NCBI GenBank assembly: GCA_013398275.1
Contig: VZSE01006131.1
Span: forward strand, 42,577 to 106,576
Origin: Promerops cafer
Taxonomy: Eukaryota; Chordata; Aves; Passeriformes; Nectariniidae
DNA length: 64,000 nucleotides
Direction: 5' to 3'
The position numbers and the translations under genes were made by a program. This document shows positions 1-12,806 of this stretch, piece after piece (the stretch's first letter is position 1; each line of letters opens with the position of its first letter). The notes under the pieces are model-generated. The model worked only from the letters and a program-made list of their open reading frames with translations. It searched no databases and was not told the DNA's origin.

Positions 1-206
1 NNNNNNNNNNNNNNNNNNNNNNNNNNNNNNNNNNNNNNNNNNNNNNNNNNNNNNNNNNNNNNNNNNNNNNNNNNNNNNNNNNNNNNNNNNNNNNNNNNNN
101 NNNNNNNNNNNNNNNNNNNNNNNNNNNNNNNNNNNNNNNNNNNNNNNNNNNNNNNNNNNNNNNNNNNNNNNNNNNNNNNNNNNNNNNNNNNNNNNNNNNN
201 NNNNNN
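1..206. other. Assembly gap (run of N)
   Basis: The first 206 positions are all N, so nothing can be read. The gap ends directly in a pentanucleotide microsatellite, which suggests that the assembly broke inside a long simple repeat. Confidence 0.99.
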
Positions 207-288
207 GAAAGGAAAGGAAAGGAAAGGAAAGGAAAGGAAAGGAAAGGAAAGGAAAGGAAAGGAAAGGAAAGGAAAGGAAAGGAAAGGA
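207..288. repeat. (GGAAA)n microsatellite at gap edge
   Basis: About sixteen uninterrupted GGAAA units directly follow the N run, with no visible mismatch. The tract is pure purine on the plus strand. It starts at the gap, so its true length is unknown and probably greater than shown. Confidence 0.97.
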
Positions 289-2157
289 GTTTACTGGACT
301 GTTCACAGAGCTGTAGACATCTGAGGGAAGAACTCGCTGAGGAAAGAAAATTATATGAGACAACACAGAAAACAACCATGCAAAGATGCAAAAGGGGTGA
401 GGGAGAGGAACTGACAGGTACCAAAGACACAGAAATTACTAGAAGAAAAAGCATTGCAGTTTTCCCTCTTTGATTTTGCTTTCCTAGTGGGGAAGGAGTG
501 CAATAGAAATGCAGGCTGTACTTGGTGATGAGCTCTCCCTGAGCTCCTGTCCTCTTACATTCCTCCATGGCCTGGAGATGCAGACACCCTAGACTAGGCT
601 GGTGCTTTATTTGCCCATCCCAGGTGTTCTGTACATAACTCTTTTCCAACAAAGATAACTGACTCTCATGCAGTCAATACGGGGGAAAATGAGGAGAGGG
701 CTGCAAGTATGACTGAATAGCAGTCGAGTACAGCTAGCTAATTGCAGCTTCATGTAATCGCTTTCATAGCTGCTATCATAACTGTATATATTTCCAGCTC
801 AATTCGTCTATCTTTTCCGGCCTCCTGTCTTTGCAGCTGCCTCCTCTTCTTTCCTTCCTGATGGCTGCAAATCTCTGCTTATCACCCGTTTTCATGCTGT
901 GTTTTGTCTGTCTCTTTGTGTTCATCCCTGTACCATTCTTGTCTGCATGTGGCAGTTTCTCATTTCCCGGATGTTGTGAGAGACTTTAGTATGAACTACT
1001 TGCTTCAGTTAACATGTATGACCTTTTGCCTTATTTTGTTTTTCTGGATGATTTAATTTTACACATGTTTACACTAAGGACTAGTTTTGCAACTAAAGTG
1101 GTCAATATGGATGGGCAACTGCTATGTGACTCAGTATTAAAACAATTATTTATTTATCAAATTTCTTTTTGTATGAATGTATCCATCCACTGCATGAATT
1201 TTTCATGCAGGCTCATCTTGAAAAAAACATTCCCTCCTCTCAGAAAGGATTTGAACTCTTTAGGGAATTCCCCCAAATTCTCATGTTTTTTTCTTTAATT
1301 GAACCCCACCGTGTAAGAAGAGCTCTGTCTACAATATTGATTGCAGAAAAACATGCAGACCTGTCAATCTCTCTTTTCCCAAGGCAAAACTCTCCTATTG
1401 TCTTTTTCTGCCAGGGTATAATCTTCACAAAGACAGACTTCAAACAGTTAAGCTTCTTCCCATTGTATTGGGACTATACGTAGTGCTCCATTTTACATTA
1501 ACATTTAACAGCTTTCAAGCTTCAGTGATAAACTAGAAATGTTTTTCCTTCATGATAACTGTTTGACAGTTTTCAAAAATGGATATAAAATGGAAAATTA
1601 CCCTATAGAGGAAATATCCCTTTCTCTTTGTAACTCAGGCTGAGACATGGCATGAATGGAATAACACTTATTACATTCTGGACACTGAACATAAAATACA
1701 TTGCCTCCCTCTATTCCACTTGATTTGATAATCTAGTACAATTTAGGTCCCTAATAAATTAAATTGTTCGGAAACTTGGTTCACTGCCTAAACTCTGTGC
1801 AAGGCTGTGCTGTTTAATGATGCCTTACTTTCTTTCAGTGCTTTATCTTTGGGATAAATAATTCAGCCTAATAAACCCTGTGATCTGCAAGGTTAATTGA
1901 CACCCACAGTAATTCCCAGCTTGTGCACAGCACCCACATTTGTCTGTGTTTTCCAGAGTCCCGTCGCATCACCTAATCTGTGCAGCTCACCAGCCAGGTT
2001 CCCTGCATTGCCATGAGCCCTAATCATTGCAAACATCACTTCTGCTCCCAAACAGGCAAGCGCCTGAGGTCCACACGCTTGTTCCCTTTCCCCCAAGTGG
2101 TTATCTCGCTAGTTGATTTCCAGGAAAATTCTAGGACAACTGGGACTAGACTGGCAC
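289..2157. other. Unique non-coding DNA, no gene seen
   Basis: I see no recognisable repeat family and no convincing exon here. The open frames present are short, overlap on both strands and have no domain-like composition. A perfect short hairpin at 1190-1210 is listed separately. The segment reads as intergenic or intronic vertebrate DNA. Confidence 0.6.
1190..1210. other. Perfect short inverted repeat (9-bp arms)
   Basis: The left arm CTGCATGAA (1190-1198) and right arm TTCATGCAG (1202-1210) are exact reverse complements separated by three T residues. Short hairpins arise by chance, and nothing around it suggests a terminator or a processed small RNA. Confidence 0.8.
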
Positions 2158-2183
2158 AAAAAAAAAAAAAAAAAAAAAAAAAA
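2158..2183. repeat. Poly(A) run (26 A)
   Basis: This uninterrupted A homopolymer is followed by GTGG. I see no recognisable retrocopy or SINE body immediately upstream and no clear target-site duplication. It is best called a simple repeat, not a retrotransposon tail. Confidence 0.95.
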
Positions 2184-2427
2184 GTGGAAAAAGCAGAATG
2201 AAAAGTATTATGAAGAGCCACAAATATATTATCTGGGGGATTTATTCACAGGTGATGTGTCCAGCTGTACAGCGGGATGAATGTATTCTTATTAATTATT
2301 AAATTGCTCAGATGGTCCTGCTCCCCAAACCTGACGTTTATTGAAAAAAAGTAATTGAAAAGGATTTGTCCAGTTCGACTCCCTGTGTTTGAGTGTTATA
2401 TAACAGACTACTCCAGCCCTCTGCTCC

Positions 2428-2446
2428 CTCTCTCTCTCTCTCTCTG
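2428..2446. repeat. (TC)n microsatellite
   Basis: A short run of TC dinucleotides of about nine units, embedded in unique sequence. Confidence 0.9.
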
Positions 2447-3914
2447 TGCTTTCAGGCTAACACACAGTTTATTGGGTATCAATAAAACATAAGAATTACT
2501 CCTGGTATAACAATAGCACTTCTTTGCAATATTCAGCCTGCTTAGCTCCCAGGAATAGCGTGCTAATGAGGGTGTGCAGTGTTTTGGACAGATGCTAGAG
2601 TGTTATGCTGGGCTGATAACTGCATCTCTTGGATCAAACACCGTGCTGGGATGACTCATGCCTTTTACTAATTTATAGGAGCAGTCTTCCTTGAAATCCC
2701 AATGTAAATATTATCACCCCGTTCTCTGTGAGTGACTATGGCCTTGAAGTCAACAAAAGTAATGGGCACTCTGTGTGGCGTAACGAGTCACCAACATATT
2801 CCTTTTATTCCCTGGATGAATTTTGGGTTGTTATGCTTTGGTTTAATTTTTTTTCCCCCAGGGGCTGTATGAACACAAGGACCACATAGCCTGAAGAGGA
2901 GCAAAAGACAGTCCTCAAAGCAACACAAAAAGGCTGAACCTTAGTTTTGTAAAGACGGAGGCTGAAGCTGTATCACAAGCCAGATGGTTTGGACTCATGT
3001 CATTCTCTAAGTTAAAATCAAGGTTCATTTACTGTCTGTGTTTCCTTTAGAAGACAGTCCCCAAACAGGATGGTGTCCTGTTCACATCTGTCAGGAGTGA
3101 TGAAATGAGGGTTTTAAAAGTCAGGCAGAGCTCAGTACATTGACTTTTCTATTTTGTCTGAAGAGGTGTTTGCAAATGTTTCTGTCTTCCTGGCTTGTAT
3201 TGTTTTTTATGTTCCTGTGATTACCCAACGGTGTTCATGCACTGACATACCAAGATAAAAATATCAAAGACCCTATTGTAATTTCTAAAGACATTGGGCA
3301 AACCTGAGCATGAAGACATGGTTCATATCTTCTCTCACTGACATACAGTGCTTTAGCTGAGCACAAAACCAGATTTCCTAATTGCATGAGCAAAGCCATT
3401 TTCTCAGTCTGTTTCAAGCACCTTTGCTTGTAGATCAGTGAGCACTGCTGTCCCCAGTGTGACATCCCCACTCAAGCTCAGAGTCCTGCAGGACAGGATG
3501 GGACAACTCACCCAGTCATGGCCCTCTCCACTGATTCTAAATGGAAGGCAAATGACAAACTCAAACCATATGCCAGATCTTTAGGTAACTAAAAATAGAT
3601 GAGAAGATCCCCCAAACTGGAACCGATGAGCAGTGAGCCGTCAGCAATGTGAAGCTGAGATGTAAAATCTGAAAGACCCACATCCCATTGCTACCATTAA
3701 TATCACAAACCGTGACAAATCTGGGTGTGCTGCCAGTAGTTTTATAAGGTAAATAGGCACCTCTTTTCCCCCATGTCTAGTAAGACAGCCATTTCAGGCA
3801 GATCCCCTTCCCTCAGATACTCCAGGCAACCCTCTGACCACAAGCTTGCCATGAGAGAGGCTCTTGCACGGCCTGTGTTAAGGCTACTTCAGACTTCAGA
3901 TTGATTTTAATTCT

Positions 3915-3943
3915 CCCTTTTTTTTCTTTTTTTTCCCCCCCAG
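3915..3943 (+). other. Polypyrimidine tract ending in CAG
   Basis: A run of T and C residues leads directly into CAG, preceded by an A-containing stretch (TTGATTTTAAT) that could supply a branch point. This is the form of a strong 3' splice site. No open frame with recognisable content and no good donor follow, so it may be only a pyrimidine-rich tract. Confidence 0.3.
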
Positions 3944-5574
3944 CATGTCCTGAGCTGCAGTGGCGCTGGCACCAGCTCCAGAAGTCAAAACGTTAAAGGA
4001 CTGAAGTAGGTTGGGAAGGACTGACTTATGGCAAAGGGAAGGAGAATGAAACTGGGACACAAAGCATCTTCAGACCACTTGCTACTCAACACCATCTCTG
4101 CTGGGTTTGTTTATCTTCTGAAAACTAGCCATGTGCTGGAGGACATTCCCCTAGGAACTGCCTGGTCCTGACAGGCTAACTATCCCAGCAAGTGCACAGC
4201 AATTTAAGGCAGAAGCTCTAAGATCCTGGGTTCAGTCTCTAGGCTGAATAGCTCTGTTCTCACTGTGCAAGTGCAGCCTTGCTCTGTGGTAAATCACAGC
4301 TACTCACCTGAAGCTGGCTGCAGTTTGTTGATAGATAAAGTACTCGTAGTCTATATACAGAATGTGTGATTTGCACTAGAAATATAAATAGTTTTTCCCT
4401 GTATAAAAACCCCACCCAATTTAAAGGTATTGTCATGACCAAAATCACAGTTAGATTATTGCTGCTATCTAAAAGTAGGTTTTGAGGAGGTAATATTATG
4501 CATCTGTCTTTAGGAAGCGTTGCCAAAGCTTCCACTTTGAGAAACTCTTTCTGATGCACACAATTACAAACTGCCCTCTTATATTTGCCACCTATACTGC
4601 TCCTTCTCTGGAAAAACTCCCAACAAACAAACCTCAGCAAAGAAACTCCTGCTCAAACAGCATTTGAAAAAATGCCTCAAGGTTTCAGTAACCGTGTTGA
4701 TGTCATGTGGATTGTACCCTGGTGTTTGAGGGGGACCACGTGCTGTGAAAGTGCCCCAGGGCAGACAGAGGTAAGAGCTGAGGTGCATAGTCTTGTGTTA
4801 GATATCTGTCTAGCTGACATGTTTGTATGTCAAAGCTGCCATGACTTCTGAAAATCAGTTTATTATTCCCTTTGAAAGTGCATTTGCCTGTCATCAGGAC
4901 CTACATGCTGATCAAAATTTTGAAGTCACCAGAGGTCTCACAATCCCCACTAATGATGAATGGGACATATGAATGCACATGGAAAAACCTGAACTACTGT
5001 CCCTGGTGTTTTTTTGGACATGCTGTTCACACATAATTCTCCCTAAAGGTAGTATGGACTTGTGAATGCTCAGCTTCCACAAAAGCAATGGGTGAAGAAG
5101 GTGGTATAATGAGAGTCTGTACTGGAAGCAGGGAGGAAGGAAATGCTGAAGAGGAGCACGACTGCTATGCTGGGGAATATAGCACAATGCGTGTACTTGC
5201 TCGGGGCTTGATTTAAAAAGAAATCTGTTTCCAAAGAAAACAATGAGATTTTTACGTTTTGACTGACCAAAGCCTTGATGCTGTTCCACAGCATGAGAGC
5301 AGCACCCTTCCTTAGAAAGACATCAGCAGTCCCATGTGGCTATTTCTGCTTTTGTAGTGAGAGAGAAAATGGTAAGTGAAAGAAAGAAAATGAAGTGCCT
5401 CTGACAAGGAAACAATGTGCCAGAAGCAACTCCTTTAAATACAGAAAGGCAAAAGGACAGAACTTGATCAATTCTCCATCTGTTTTGTGTTTGTTTGTTG
5501 GGGCTTTTTACCATCTAGTATTTTACCTTGTATTTATTTCTTTTTCCTCTTGAAATATTGTGCTTTACAGTAAG

Positions 5575-6490
5575 AAATCATAAAACTGTAGAGGTTAGAG
5601 ATGCAAGAAGCCTATTAGATCATCTGCTCCACTGCTCTTGGCCAGCAGAGAATTGCTCCCTATGGTACACTTTCTAATGTTTTGTCCAGCCTTGTTGTAA
5701 AAATCCTGAGTGACCAGGCGTCCACCAGATCCCCCAGCAGCTTTTCTACAGCTGAGTACATCTTGAAAGATTTTGCTGCTGCTCAGCCTATGATTTCATG
5801 TTGCTAGTTTCACCCCATTTGGCACTTCTGTTTGTATGTAGTAGTCTAAAGTGTTACCTCCCCTTTGGCATTCCTGTCTTCTGAATCTATACCTGCTTAG
5901 CATGGAGTCACAGAAAAACAGGGCTCAAAGCACCTTTGCTGTTCATACACACAGAGCTTTTAAATCTGCTTTGTAAGGCTGTCTGTCTAGAGTCCTTATA
6001 TTTTTTATGTTTTCCCTCCTTTTACCAATTTGTCCATGCACAGCAACTCCTGCAACTGGGTGTATTATTCCAGATACATTTGCACTAAAATGATGTAGAA
6101 AATAGATCCCTATTGCCTTTGATTCAACTATCAAGAGAACTTCACCCTAAAATTGCATCAGCATATTTGCAGCCAAACTGTAATGTGCACTTATGTTCAA
6201 TTGGCCACCCACTCTCATTGCACAGTGTTTCAGTATTCCTGCTAGCAGTTTGCCACTGACTGCGAGTGTTTTGGAGGATTTTGCCTCAGGTATATTTTCA
6301 TGCTTACAAGTGGAAACGCATCTTGTTATTTTCTCTTGTAATGTCCCCAGACTCCAGTAGGTCACTCTGTGTTATTTCCATATTCTGACTCACCTTTCAA
6401 GTCCTCCCAGGCCAGGGTCATCTGTGAGAGCCATTTGTGTATAGCTCATATTTCCTATATTATTAATAAGGACACTAAATCACAGTGTTT
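5575..6490 (-). mobile_element. Ancient degraded CR1-type LINE fragment, reverse orientation
   Basis: The start resembles the reverse complement of a CR1 3' end: a 'gtagaggttagagatgcaagaagcc…gatcatctgctcc' block matches the usual 'ggttggaaggga…gtcatctagtcc' pattern. Further along, 'tttgtccagcc', 'ccaatttgtccatg' and an 'actccagatacattt'-like block appear in the order expected of a minus-strand CR1 interior. Divergence is high and internal deletions are likely. This looks like an old amniote-type CR1 relic without coding capacity. Boundaries are approximate, and alignment to a CR1 consensus would settle them. Confidence 0.6.
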
Positions 6491-6879
6491 CTGACACAAA
6501 AAATGTCATTGTGGTTTTTTCTTTTATTAGACGACTCTGATGTGTTGCGTAGTGCTTTCTCCCCTCCCTATGCATCTTTTGCTTTCCAGTTCAGATTCTT
6601 CTTTCTCCTGGAATGATGACACTGCCCTTTGTACCTATTTTCTCTTTTCCCCATTATGCTTTTTTTCAGAGGATTTTTTGTTGTTGTTCTTGTCTTTCAT
6701 GTTTTCTTTCATATTATTTACAGATGTATTTTAGTAAAATAGAATTAGAAGCAATGTTCTGGATCACTGAATACAGATCTCAATTATTACAGAGAGCTAT
6801 GCCATGAAATCCCTTTAAAATATTAATTGAGTTCCAGTTTGATGAAACTGTGAAACCAATTAAGTTTTCTGGTCCTTCT

Positions 6880-7130
6880 GTTTCTACTACACAGCCATTC
6901 TCCAGCTATCCTGCTTGGACAGTTAAAATCCTTCTTCAGAATTCCAGACTGAATTTGCTTATGACTAGTTTTTATCTTTTGTCCAGGTGACAACATAGTC
7001 CTGGATCTTCATTAGCTCTTGCTTTCCCTTTCCCACCTTCAGCATATTTATGGATGGCAATCAGATTCTTTTTCAGCATTTGCTTTCTGAGTTTATACAT
7101 GCCAAACTCTGCTCTAAGCTGACTGATAAA
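6880..7130 (-). mobile_element. Ancient CR1-type fragment, reverse orientation
   Basis: The segment around 7040-7115 ('tatttatggatggcaatcagattct' through 'gccaaactctgctctaag') follows the pattern of the reverse-strand CR1 block 'tatttatacacagcaatcatatcccc…gccaagctctttgag'. The upstream part ('cagtttttatcttttgtccaggtgacaac') is also in the expected order. It is strongly diverged and may be a second insertion beside the 5575-6490 relic. There is no coding potential. Confidence 0.45.
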
Positions 7131-7631
7131 AGGCAGTGTAAAAACAGCTGGATTAGGCTGTAGAAAGATGTCCTGGGCATGGAGTTTTGAATGGGCTGAT
7201 TAATACCACTTCCTTGCAGGAAGTAGTACAAATCTTTTCAGGAAAACATCATGTTGTTGTAACTGTAAGCACTGAATTTATGGTTCATTACCATATAATA
7301 CATATATAAATATAACTTCTTTTAGACTTCACTCGTGTAGCTGTTTCCATTCCCTGGATATTCCTAACAGTTCTTCATTTGCCTGGTCTAGTTTTAAGCT
7401 GCCTTCTGAAACATGAGTAATTACAGTTGCATGCAAAAGTCCGGATTAAGTCTCCAAAACAGTTGTATTCATGTATCAAGTGGAAATAACTTAGTTGTCC
7501 TATCTTACCTATGGAAATGTCATAGCTATGGTGAACTGACTGTGCCCACCCAGCTCTTTCTTCTCTGTCATTTCCAGTTAGCAAACTTCAGCTCACAGCT
7601 GGGTTTTTGTCAAGTGGATAAACTCATATGT

Positions 7632-7669
7632 CATGCTACTGCACCTCTTTCATGCTACTGCACCTCTTT
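7632..7669. repeat. Perfect tandem duplication of a 19-bp unit
   Basis: Positions 7632-7650 and 7651-7669 are identical, with the unit beginning CATGCTACTG and ending CCTCTTT. Perfect identity in otherwise unique DNA implies a recent replication-slippage duplication. Confidence 0.95.
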
Positions 7670-8974
7670 CTGTTCATCTAGCCCATGAGTTAACACAGCC
7701 CTTCCACTCCTTTGGAAGTCTGACCTGGTCCTCATTCTTAGGGCAATGCCTCCCAACTTCTAATATTCCCTCCTGTTGCTCCTGACTTACTGAATTTCCT
7801 GTTTTCCCCAGTATTTGTATTATTCTGGAGTTTGGTGCCTTTGTACAGCTCCAGTTCATGACCATCCCAAATTCAGAAAGCTTCTTTCACAAGGGATCCC
7901 AGACTTCCTTTGTGGCTGTAAGTCCATTGGTCATAAGCAACAGTGTCTTGGGTCTACCTAGTAAAGGGCAACTTTTGGGGTTTCTGCATGCACTTTTTTT
8001 TAAACTCTAAAATGTTTTTTTCTTCTTCCTAAAGCTTCTGTTCACCCTATCTGCACAGTTATCATGTCCAGTGCTGGTTGTGCAATATAACAGTGTCACT
8101 TCCCCATTGTACCATAGGATCAATTGTGTTATGACCCTATTACAGAATAGTAGTCAGTCTCCTGTTGAATATGTGTGGTGTTTAAATAAATAATTTGATT
8201 ATTTGATACCAACAGATATTTTTGTGTCCTTTCCCAATTGTTTGTTGCTTTTAGTGCAATTTTAAGAAGTGTGTTTGTAAAATAAAAAACTCCTTTGTAA
8301 GCAGTATAAAATTTCGTATAAAACAAATTGCTGTTTTCCCTTAAAAGTATGTCACAGAACCAGTTACATTACTTGTTTGAGAACCTTTGTTGTACAGCAA
8401 GGAAAAATGTTAATATTGATAAATAGTTAATAATTTGTACCCATTTTAGCAGATGTGTATGAGGACTGGACAGGAAAAAAACCTAGCAGTACCATTTTCT
8501 ATTATAGAACCATGTCGATTTGGCCAAATTCCAGTCTGAACAGCAAAATAGCTCTGATATCAGACTATCCTGTTTTAAACTATCCTGGTTTTTGGAATTA
8601 AATATTAAGGTTTCTAGTTTTGAAGGCATTGTGTTCCTTTGAATTGTTTAATTGTGTATTCTATTTTATATTGTAACAACGTTTCTGAGAAGTAAAATAA
8701 AAAATGAAGTATCATTGCTTAAATGTATTTTGAGCAACTTAAATCTTCAAAAAGCTTTTGTGAAGAATTCAGAAGCATAAGGGTTTCATGGTGAAAACTT
8801 ACATGAAGACCTTGAAAATTTACATTAATCAGAATTTCTTTTCTCTGCACAGCTTCAATCTCAACATAAAAATGCTCAAAAATTCAGCACAGCCTACTGT
8901 AGCTAGTAGTCCTGGGTTGTTTCTTACCAAGGACTTGAAGATCTAGACAATAATATTGGAGATTATTCTGCCTG

Positions 8975-8988
8975 TCTGTCTAGACAGA
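8975..8988. promoter_or_regulatory. Palindrome containing a Smad-type GTCTAGAC core
   Basis: Arms TCTGTCT (8975-8981) and AGACAGA (8982-8988) form an exact 14-bp palindrome. Its central eight bases, GTCTAGAC, are the classical palindromic Smad-binding element. Such an 8-mer is expected by chance about once per 65 kb, so function is only a possibility. Confidence 0.3.
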
Positions 8989-11900
8989 TGCAGTTTTTCT
9001 GCCCATGTATAGATTATGCAGCCACACACCCCATCCTGCAGGTGGTTCTCTACAGAGATGAGATGTTTCTTTTCCTAAAATGAGCTGTCAACATGTTTAT
9101 CTGTAATAGCATCAGTAACAAGCTCAGAAAGAAGAATGAGTAAAACTTGTCAGGAATACACATTGTACAGCCTAACTCCCGGCTGCGATTCCAACTGCCT
9201 CTTTTGCAAGAAAGTTGCCTTTGTCTTCATTTTCACCTATACCTCATCAATTCACATATCAAGTTCTAGAAATTACAGTTTTTAATATCCAGCCCCCAAG
9301 TGTTTCTGTGGAGAAAACAATGTGCTGAAGGCCTTAATTATGGAAAGAAATCTAAAGCGCAACTGTCGTAAGAAGTTTTTGAGCCACATAACAAAATTAG
9401 TAAGGTTAAAAAACAGAAAGAAAATACAATGGGATTTAAGAAGCACTTATTTTGAGTTCTCACCTGTTCTTTGCCTGAAAACCAAGAAAGAAATATTAAG
9501 TATATATAAATACATAGCTCTCCTTTAAACAAAGCTGTGAGGAAAATCTTTTCAAATACCTTTATTCCATGTTCTCTTCTCGTTTACTTTTTTTGTCTCT
9601 CTTGTATGTGCTCTCTGGTGTCACAAAATAAAAGGCTTCTGGTCCCTTCATCTTTTGTTCTATTTTACCCTGATATCAAGTTACAGTGAACTAATTTGAT
9701 CATTCTCATTTAACAGTGACATCTGTAAACATCAAAACCCTAGTGTTGTTGTATTAGATGTTTTTTTTTACATGAGAGCAGAGTCTTCTCTCTGTACTTT
9801 GGGAGTCCACCCTGACCAACCAGAGGGTACCCACCAGGACAGCCATTAACTGGGGGCTCGTCATGTTGTCTCACCAACCTCTTCCTGGGAGGTCAGTGCC
9901 ACCACTGTGGTCAACAGCAAACCAAGACAAATCCCATCATCCTTCTACCTTCTACCCTTTCCCTTCTTTATCCTGCAGCCTCATTCCAGAAGGGAGCATC
10001 TTGTATAGTTTGTGGTTTTGCCTGCTCTGGTGGGCTCTGAGCTCAGTTGGGCTCATGGACCTCTAATGACCTGACTAGATATTCCCAGCTCCTTAGATAC
10101 TTTTTTCCCTCTTGAAAACTGAAGGGGAAAAAAAAAATCAGTGAAAGGAATTGGCAGAAATCTGTGCTTTGACTATCCTCTCCTCCTCCCTCCTGGATAG
10201 ATATCTCTCTTGGACAGAAGCAGGCTCTGAGTAATGGGGACCATAGTTCAGATGATTTGTAAATGTCCTGCAGTGACAAGTTTGACTTATATCTCAAGTT
10301 CTTCTTGTTCTCTCCCTCACACAGCTGCTCTGTGCCTGCAGAATAGCAGGGCCCCCTAAGCTCGTCTTGCAGCACCAAAACCAGCCCATGCAGATGAGGT
10401 CTTCAACACTTGCCTGATCCAGGTCACTGCACAAAGACATGCCAGCCTGTCAGGCTCTTGTTATTTTGGAAATGACCCACCATGGTTTCTGCACCACTAA
10501 TTGGCGATGATCCATTTCCTGCTTTATGCATTCATCTCCTCCTTCTGCTGCCTGGTCCAAGAGATGCCAAGTGCATCATTTACGGCATAGTACATTGAAC
10601 TTGGACTTAATGTGAAGAGTATTAGACAGAGATTTGGATTAGGTTTGAGATCAGGATCGCTTTGTGATAATCTCTGCAATTGTTCTTACCAAATCATCTT
10701 ACTGCCTACAGTGATGACACTCCTGGAGTGAAATGTAGGAAGAAAATATATACAACTCCAGGCAACAGAGTTCCATCAGAGATGGCTTTGGCCCAAGGAC
10801 TTATGCAAAACAGATTTGTAATGTTGCAAAATTGTATTTTTCCTTTCAAGGAGGGAAAAAGCAACAGTTGATTCTGCCATGAAGCTGCAAGCCCGAAAGA
10901 CGGAGGAGTGGAAACTTCAGTGTCTTTAACAGCGCTAATCCACACCTATGGACCTGTGAACCATATTTGCAATCAAAGGCTTGTGAAATACGTTGCAGTG
11001 GGCTGAATATTTTAAGTACAATACAGGAAAATTCCTGCTAAAATCAATGGGCATTTTTTCTTAATCAGATTTATGGGATTGGTTACTGCTTGAAAAACTA
11101 CTGTTCTTCATCTCTAAAGACCCTCTCTGATGGGCTCCTCTTCTTTACCTGCTGCTCTTCTTTACATCTATGAGATCACTGCGCTACCTGGATGGTGACA
11201 TGCTGAGTGTGTGACTGAGAGAGACTGGGACTCTCAGCAGAGCTGTAAAGCCTGGTTGGGCTCTTGTGACTGCACAAGTAAGAGGCTGTGCATGTGCCTG
11301 AGCTTGGCCTGCACAGCACATGGCCTGAACATCATCCCCATTCCCAGACCTGCCACTCCATTGTCAACCTCTGATGATAAAACAGGCATCTCAGATAGAA
11401 ACTGCTGCCTCTAATTTTGAAAGAAATTCTGGGTCTGACTTCAGGTTTATTCTGAGATAAAAGTAGAAATGCTCAAACATTTTGTCCTGTACTTGCTTCG
11501 CCTGTACAATCAAACAGAAATTATTACTGTGGTATTTGTATGGCTGCCTCAGAAGCCAAAATCCTTATTAACTCACTCTGTTGCTAAAATTAAGAAAGCA
11601 AATCTATCAATCAGCCTTTTATACCCTCCAGGTCCATCATGTCTCTAGTTTAAGGAGAAAAAAAAGAAACAAGAGGGTAGACGATATTCTAATGGGTAAA
11701 GCAAGTACCCTTTGCACAAGTGGCCTTTAGGCTGAGCATATGCATTTGACATACTCATTTTCTTAAGCTGTTTATTTTCATGGATCTCTCCTCTGTGGCT
11801 GACATGTGTGTATTGGAATCAGTTCTGTCTTATCATCATTGCCATGGTTACCTTATCATCATTATTGTATGTATGTGTTGCTATATTACTACTGCAGATG

Positions 11901-12369
11901 TCTTAACAAAATTCCCTAAAGCAAAATGATCCCAGAACTTACTCTGTACACATCCCTAACTACTAAGCACTGATATCTTTTATAATCTGTTTCCCAGCTA
12001 AAACAAAGATGGCTTGAACTTCTCTGCTGAAATAAAGCTGTTTGCCCTTTCTGGGTAGAGAACAAATTACTCCATGCATCATCTTCAGCATAAGCCGATT
12101 CCTTACCTCAAGTGCAAAAAAAACCCCCCTCCTATTTAACTGAGCTTCTCAGCAGCCTGATTTGCCTTTATTTGCATTACTACATTTCTAAAAATCACAA
12201 GATTGTTGGTATCTGCAGCAGGGAAGTCATGTCAGCCTCTGAAATGAGGCTATCATGAGACAGCAAACATAGAGATCATTACAGCAGGGTAGGACACATC
12301 TCAAAGCCCAGGACAGAGAGAAGTTTGAGTTTGGGATGAAAAGATCTTTGCTGGGGGCACCATGCTACA

Positions 12370-12806
12370 GGGCCACAAAAATTATCCTATCAAGACAGGC
12401 TGAGAGAGTTGGAATTGTTCAGCCTGGAGAAGAGAAGCCTCCAGGGAGATCTTACTTTGGCCTTTCAACACTTAAAAGGAGCTAATAAGAAAGATAGGGA
12501 AAGACTTTACAGTAGGGCCTGTAGCAATAGGACAAGGAAAAATGTTTTGAAACCTAAAGAGGGTAGATTCAGGCTAGATACAAGGAAGAAATTTTTTATG
12601 ATGAAGGCGGTGAAACACTGGAACAGATTCACCAGAGAGTCTGTAGATGCCTCATCCCTGGAAACACTTAGGAGCAGGCAGGATGGAGCTCTGAGCAACC
12701 TGATCTAGTTGAAGACATCCCTGCTTATTGCATGGGGGGTTGGACTAGATAACTTTTAAAGGTGCCTTCTGACCCAAACCCTTCTATGATTCAGTGATTC
12801 TATGAA
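12370..12806 (+). mobile_element. CR1 LINE, 5'-truncated, 3' end intact
   Basis: This is the clearest mobile element in the window. It contains the diagnostic avian CR1 blocks in order: 'gacaggctgagagagtt', 'gttcagcctggagaagag', 'aggacaaggaaaaatg', 'ggctagatacaaggaagaaatt', 'gtgaaacactggaacag', 'ccctggaaacactta' and 'ttggactagataactttt'. It ends with the tail 'ttctatgattcagtgattctatgaa', built from imperfect ATTCTATGA units. Only the distal 3' part is present, as is usual for CR1. No intact reverse-transcriptase frame remains. Moderate divergence suggests it is younger than the other CR1 pieces here. Confidence 0.95.

Larger units (their letters stand above)
2184..5574. other. Unique non-coding DNA, no gene seen
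   Basis: This stretch holds a (TC)n tract and a long polypyrimidine run at 3918-3943, both listed separately, but no supported gene. The segment around 2220-2330 has homeodomain-like AT motifs (TTAATTATTAA), which could be regulatory, but this is not demonstrable from one sequence. The longest frames lack domains and are interleaved on both strands. Confidence 0.55.
7131..12369. other. Unique AT-leaning DNA, no gene seen
   Basis: About 5.2 kb without a supportable gene. It contains a 19-bp tandem duplication near 7632 and a palindrome with a Smad-type core near 8978. Open frames are all about 110 codons or shorter and lack recognisable domains. The region 11810-11870 has two copies of an 'accttatcatcatt'-like block, which is minor low complexity. 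Confidence 0.55.

Noticed and set aside
1190..1210. MicroRNA-type hairpin
   Set aside because: A 9-bp stem with a 3-nt loop is far too short for a pre-miRNA, and the flanks do not extend the pairing.
1980..2201. Retrotransposon tail at the 26-base A-run
   Set aside because: No SINE, LINE or gene-derived body is recognisable upstream and there is no flanking direct repeat.
12409..12708. Plus-strand 99-codon frame
   Set aside because: It is entirely within the CR1 3' region, which does not encode a functional protein in this part.
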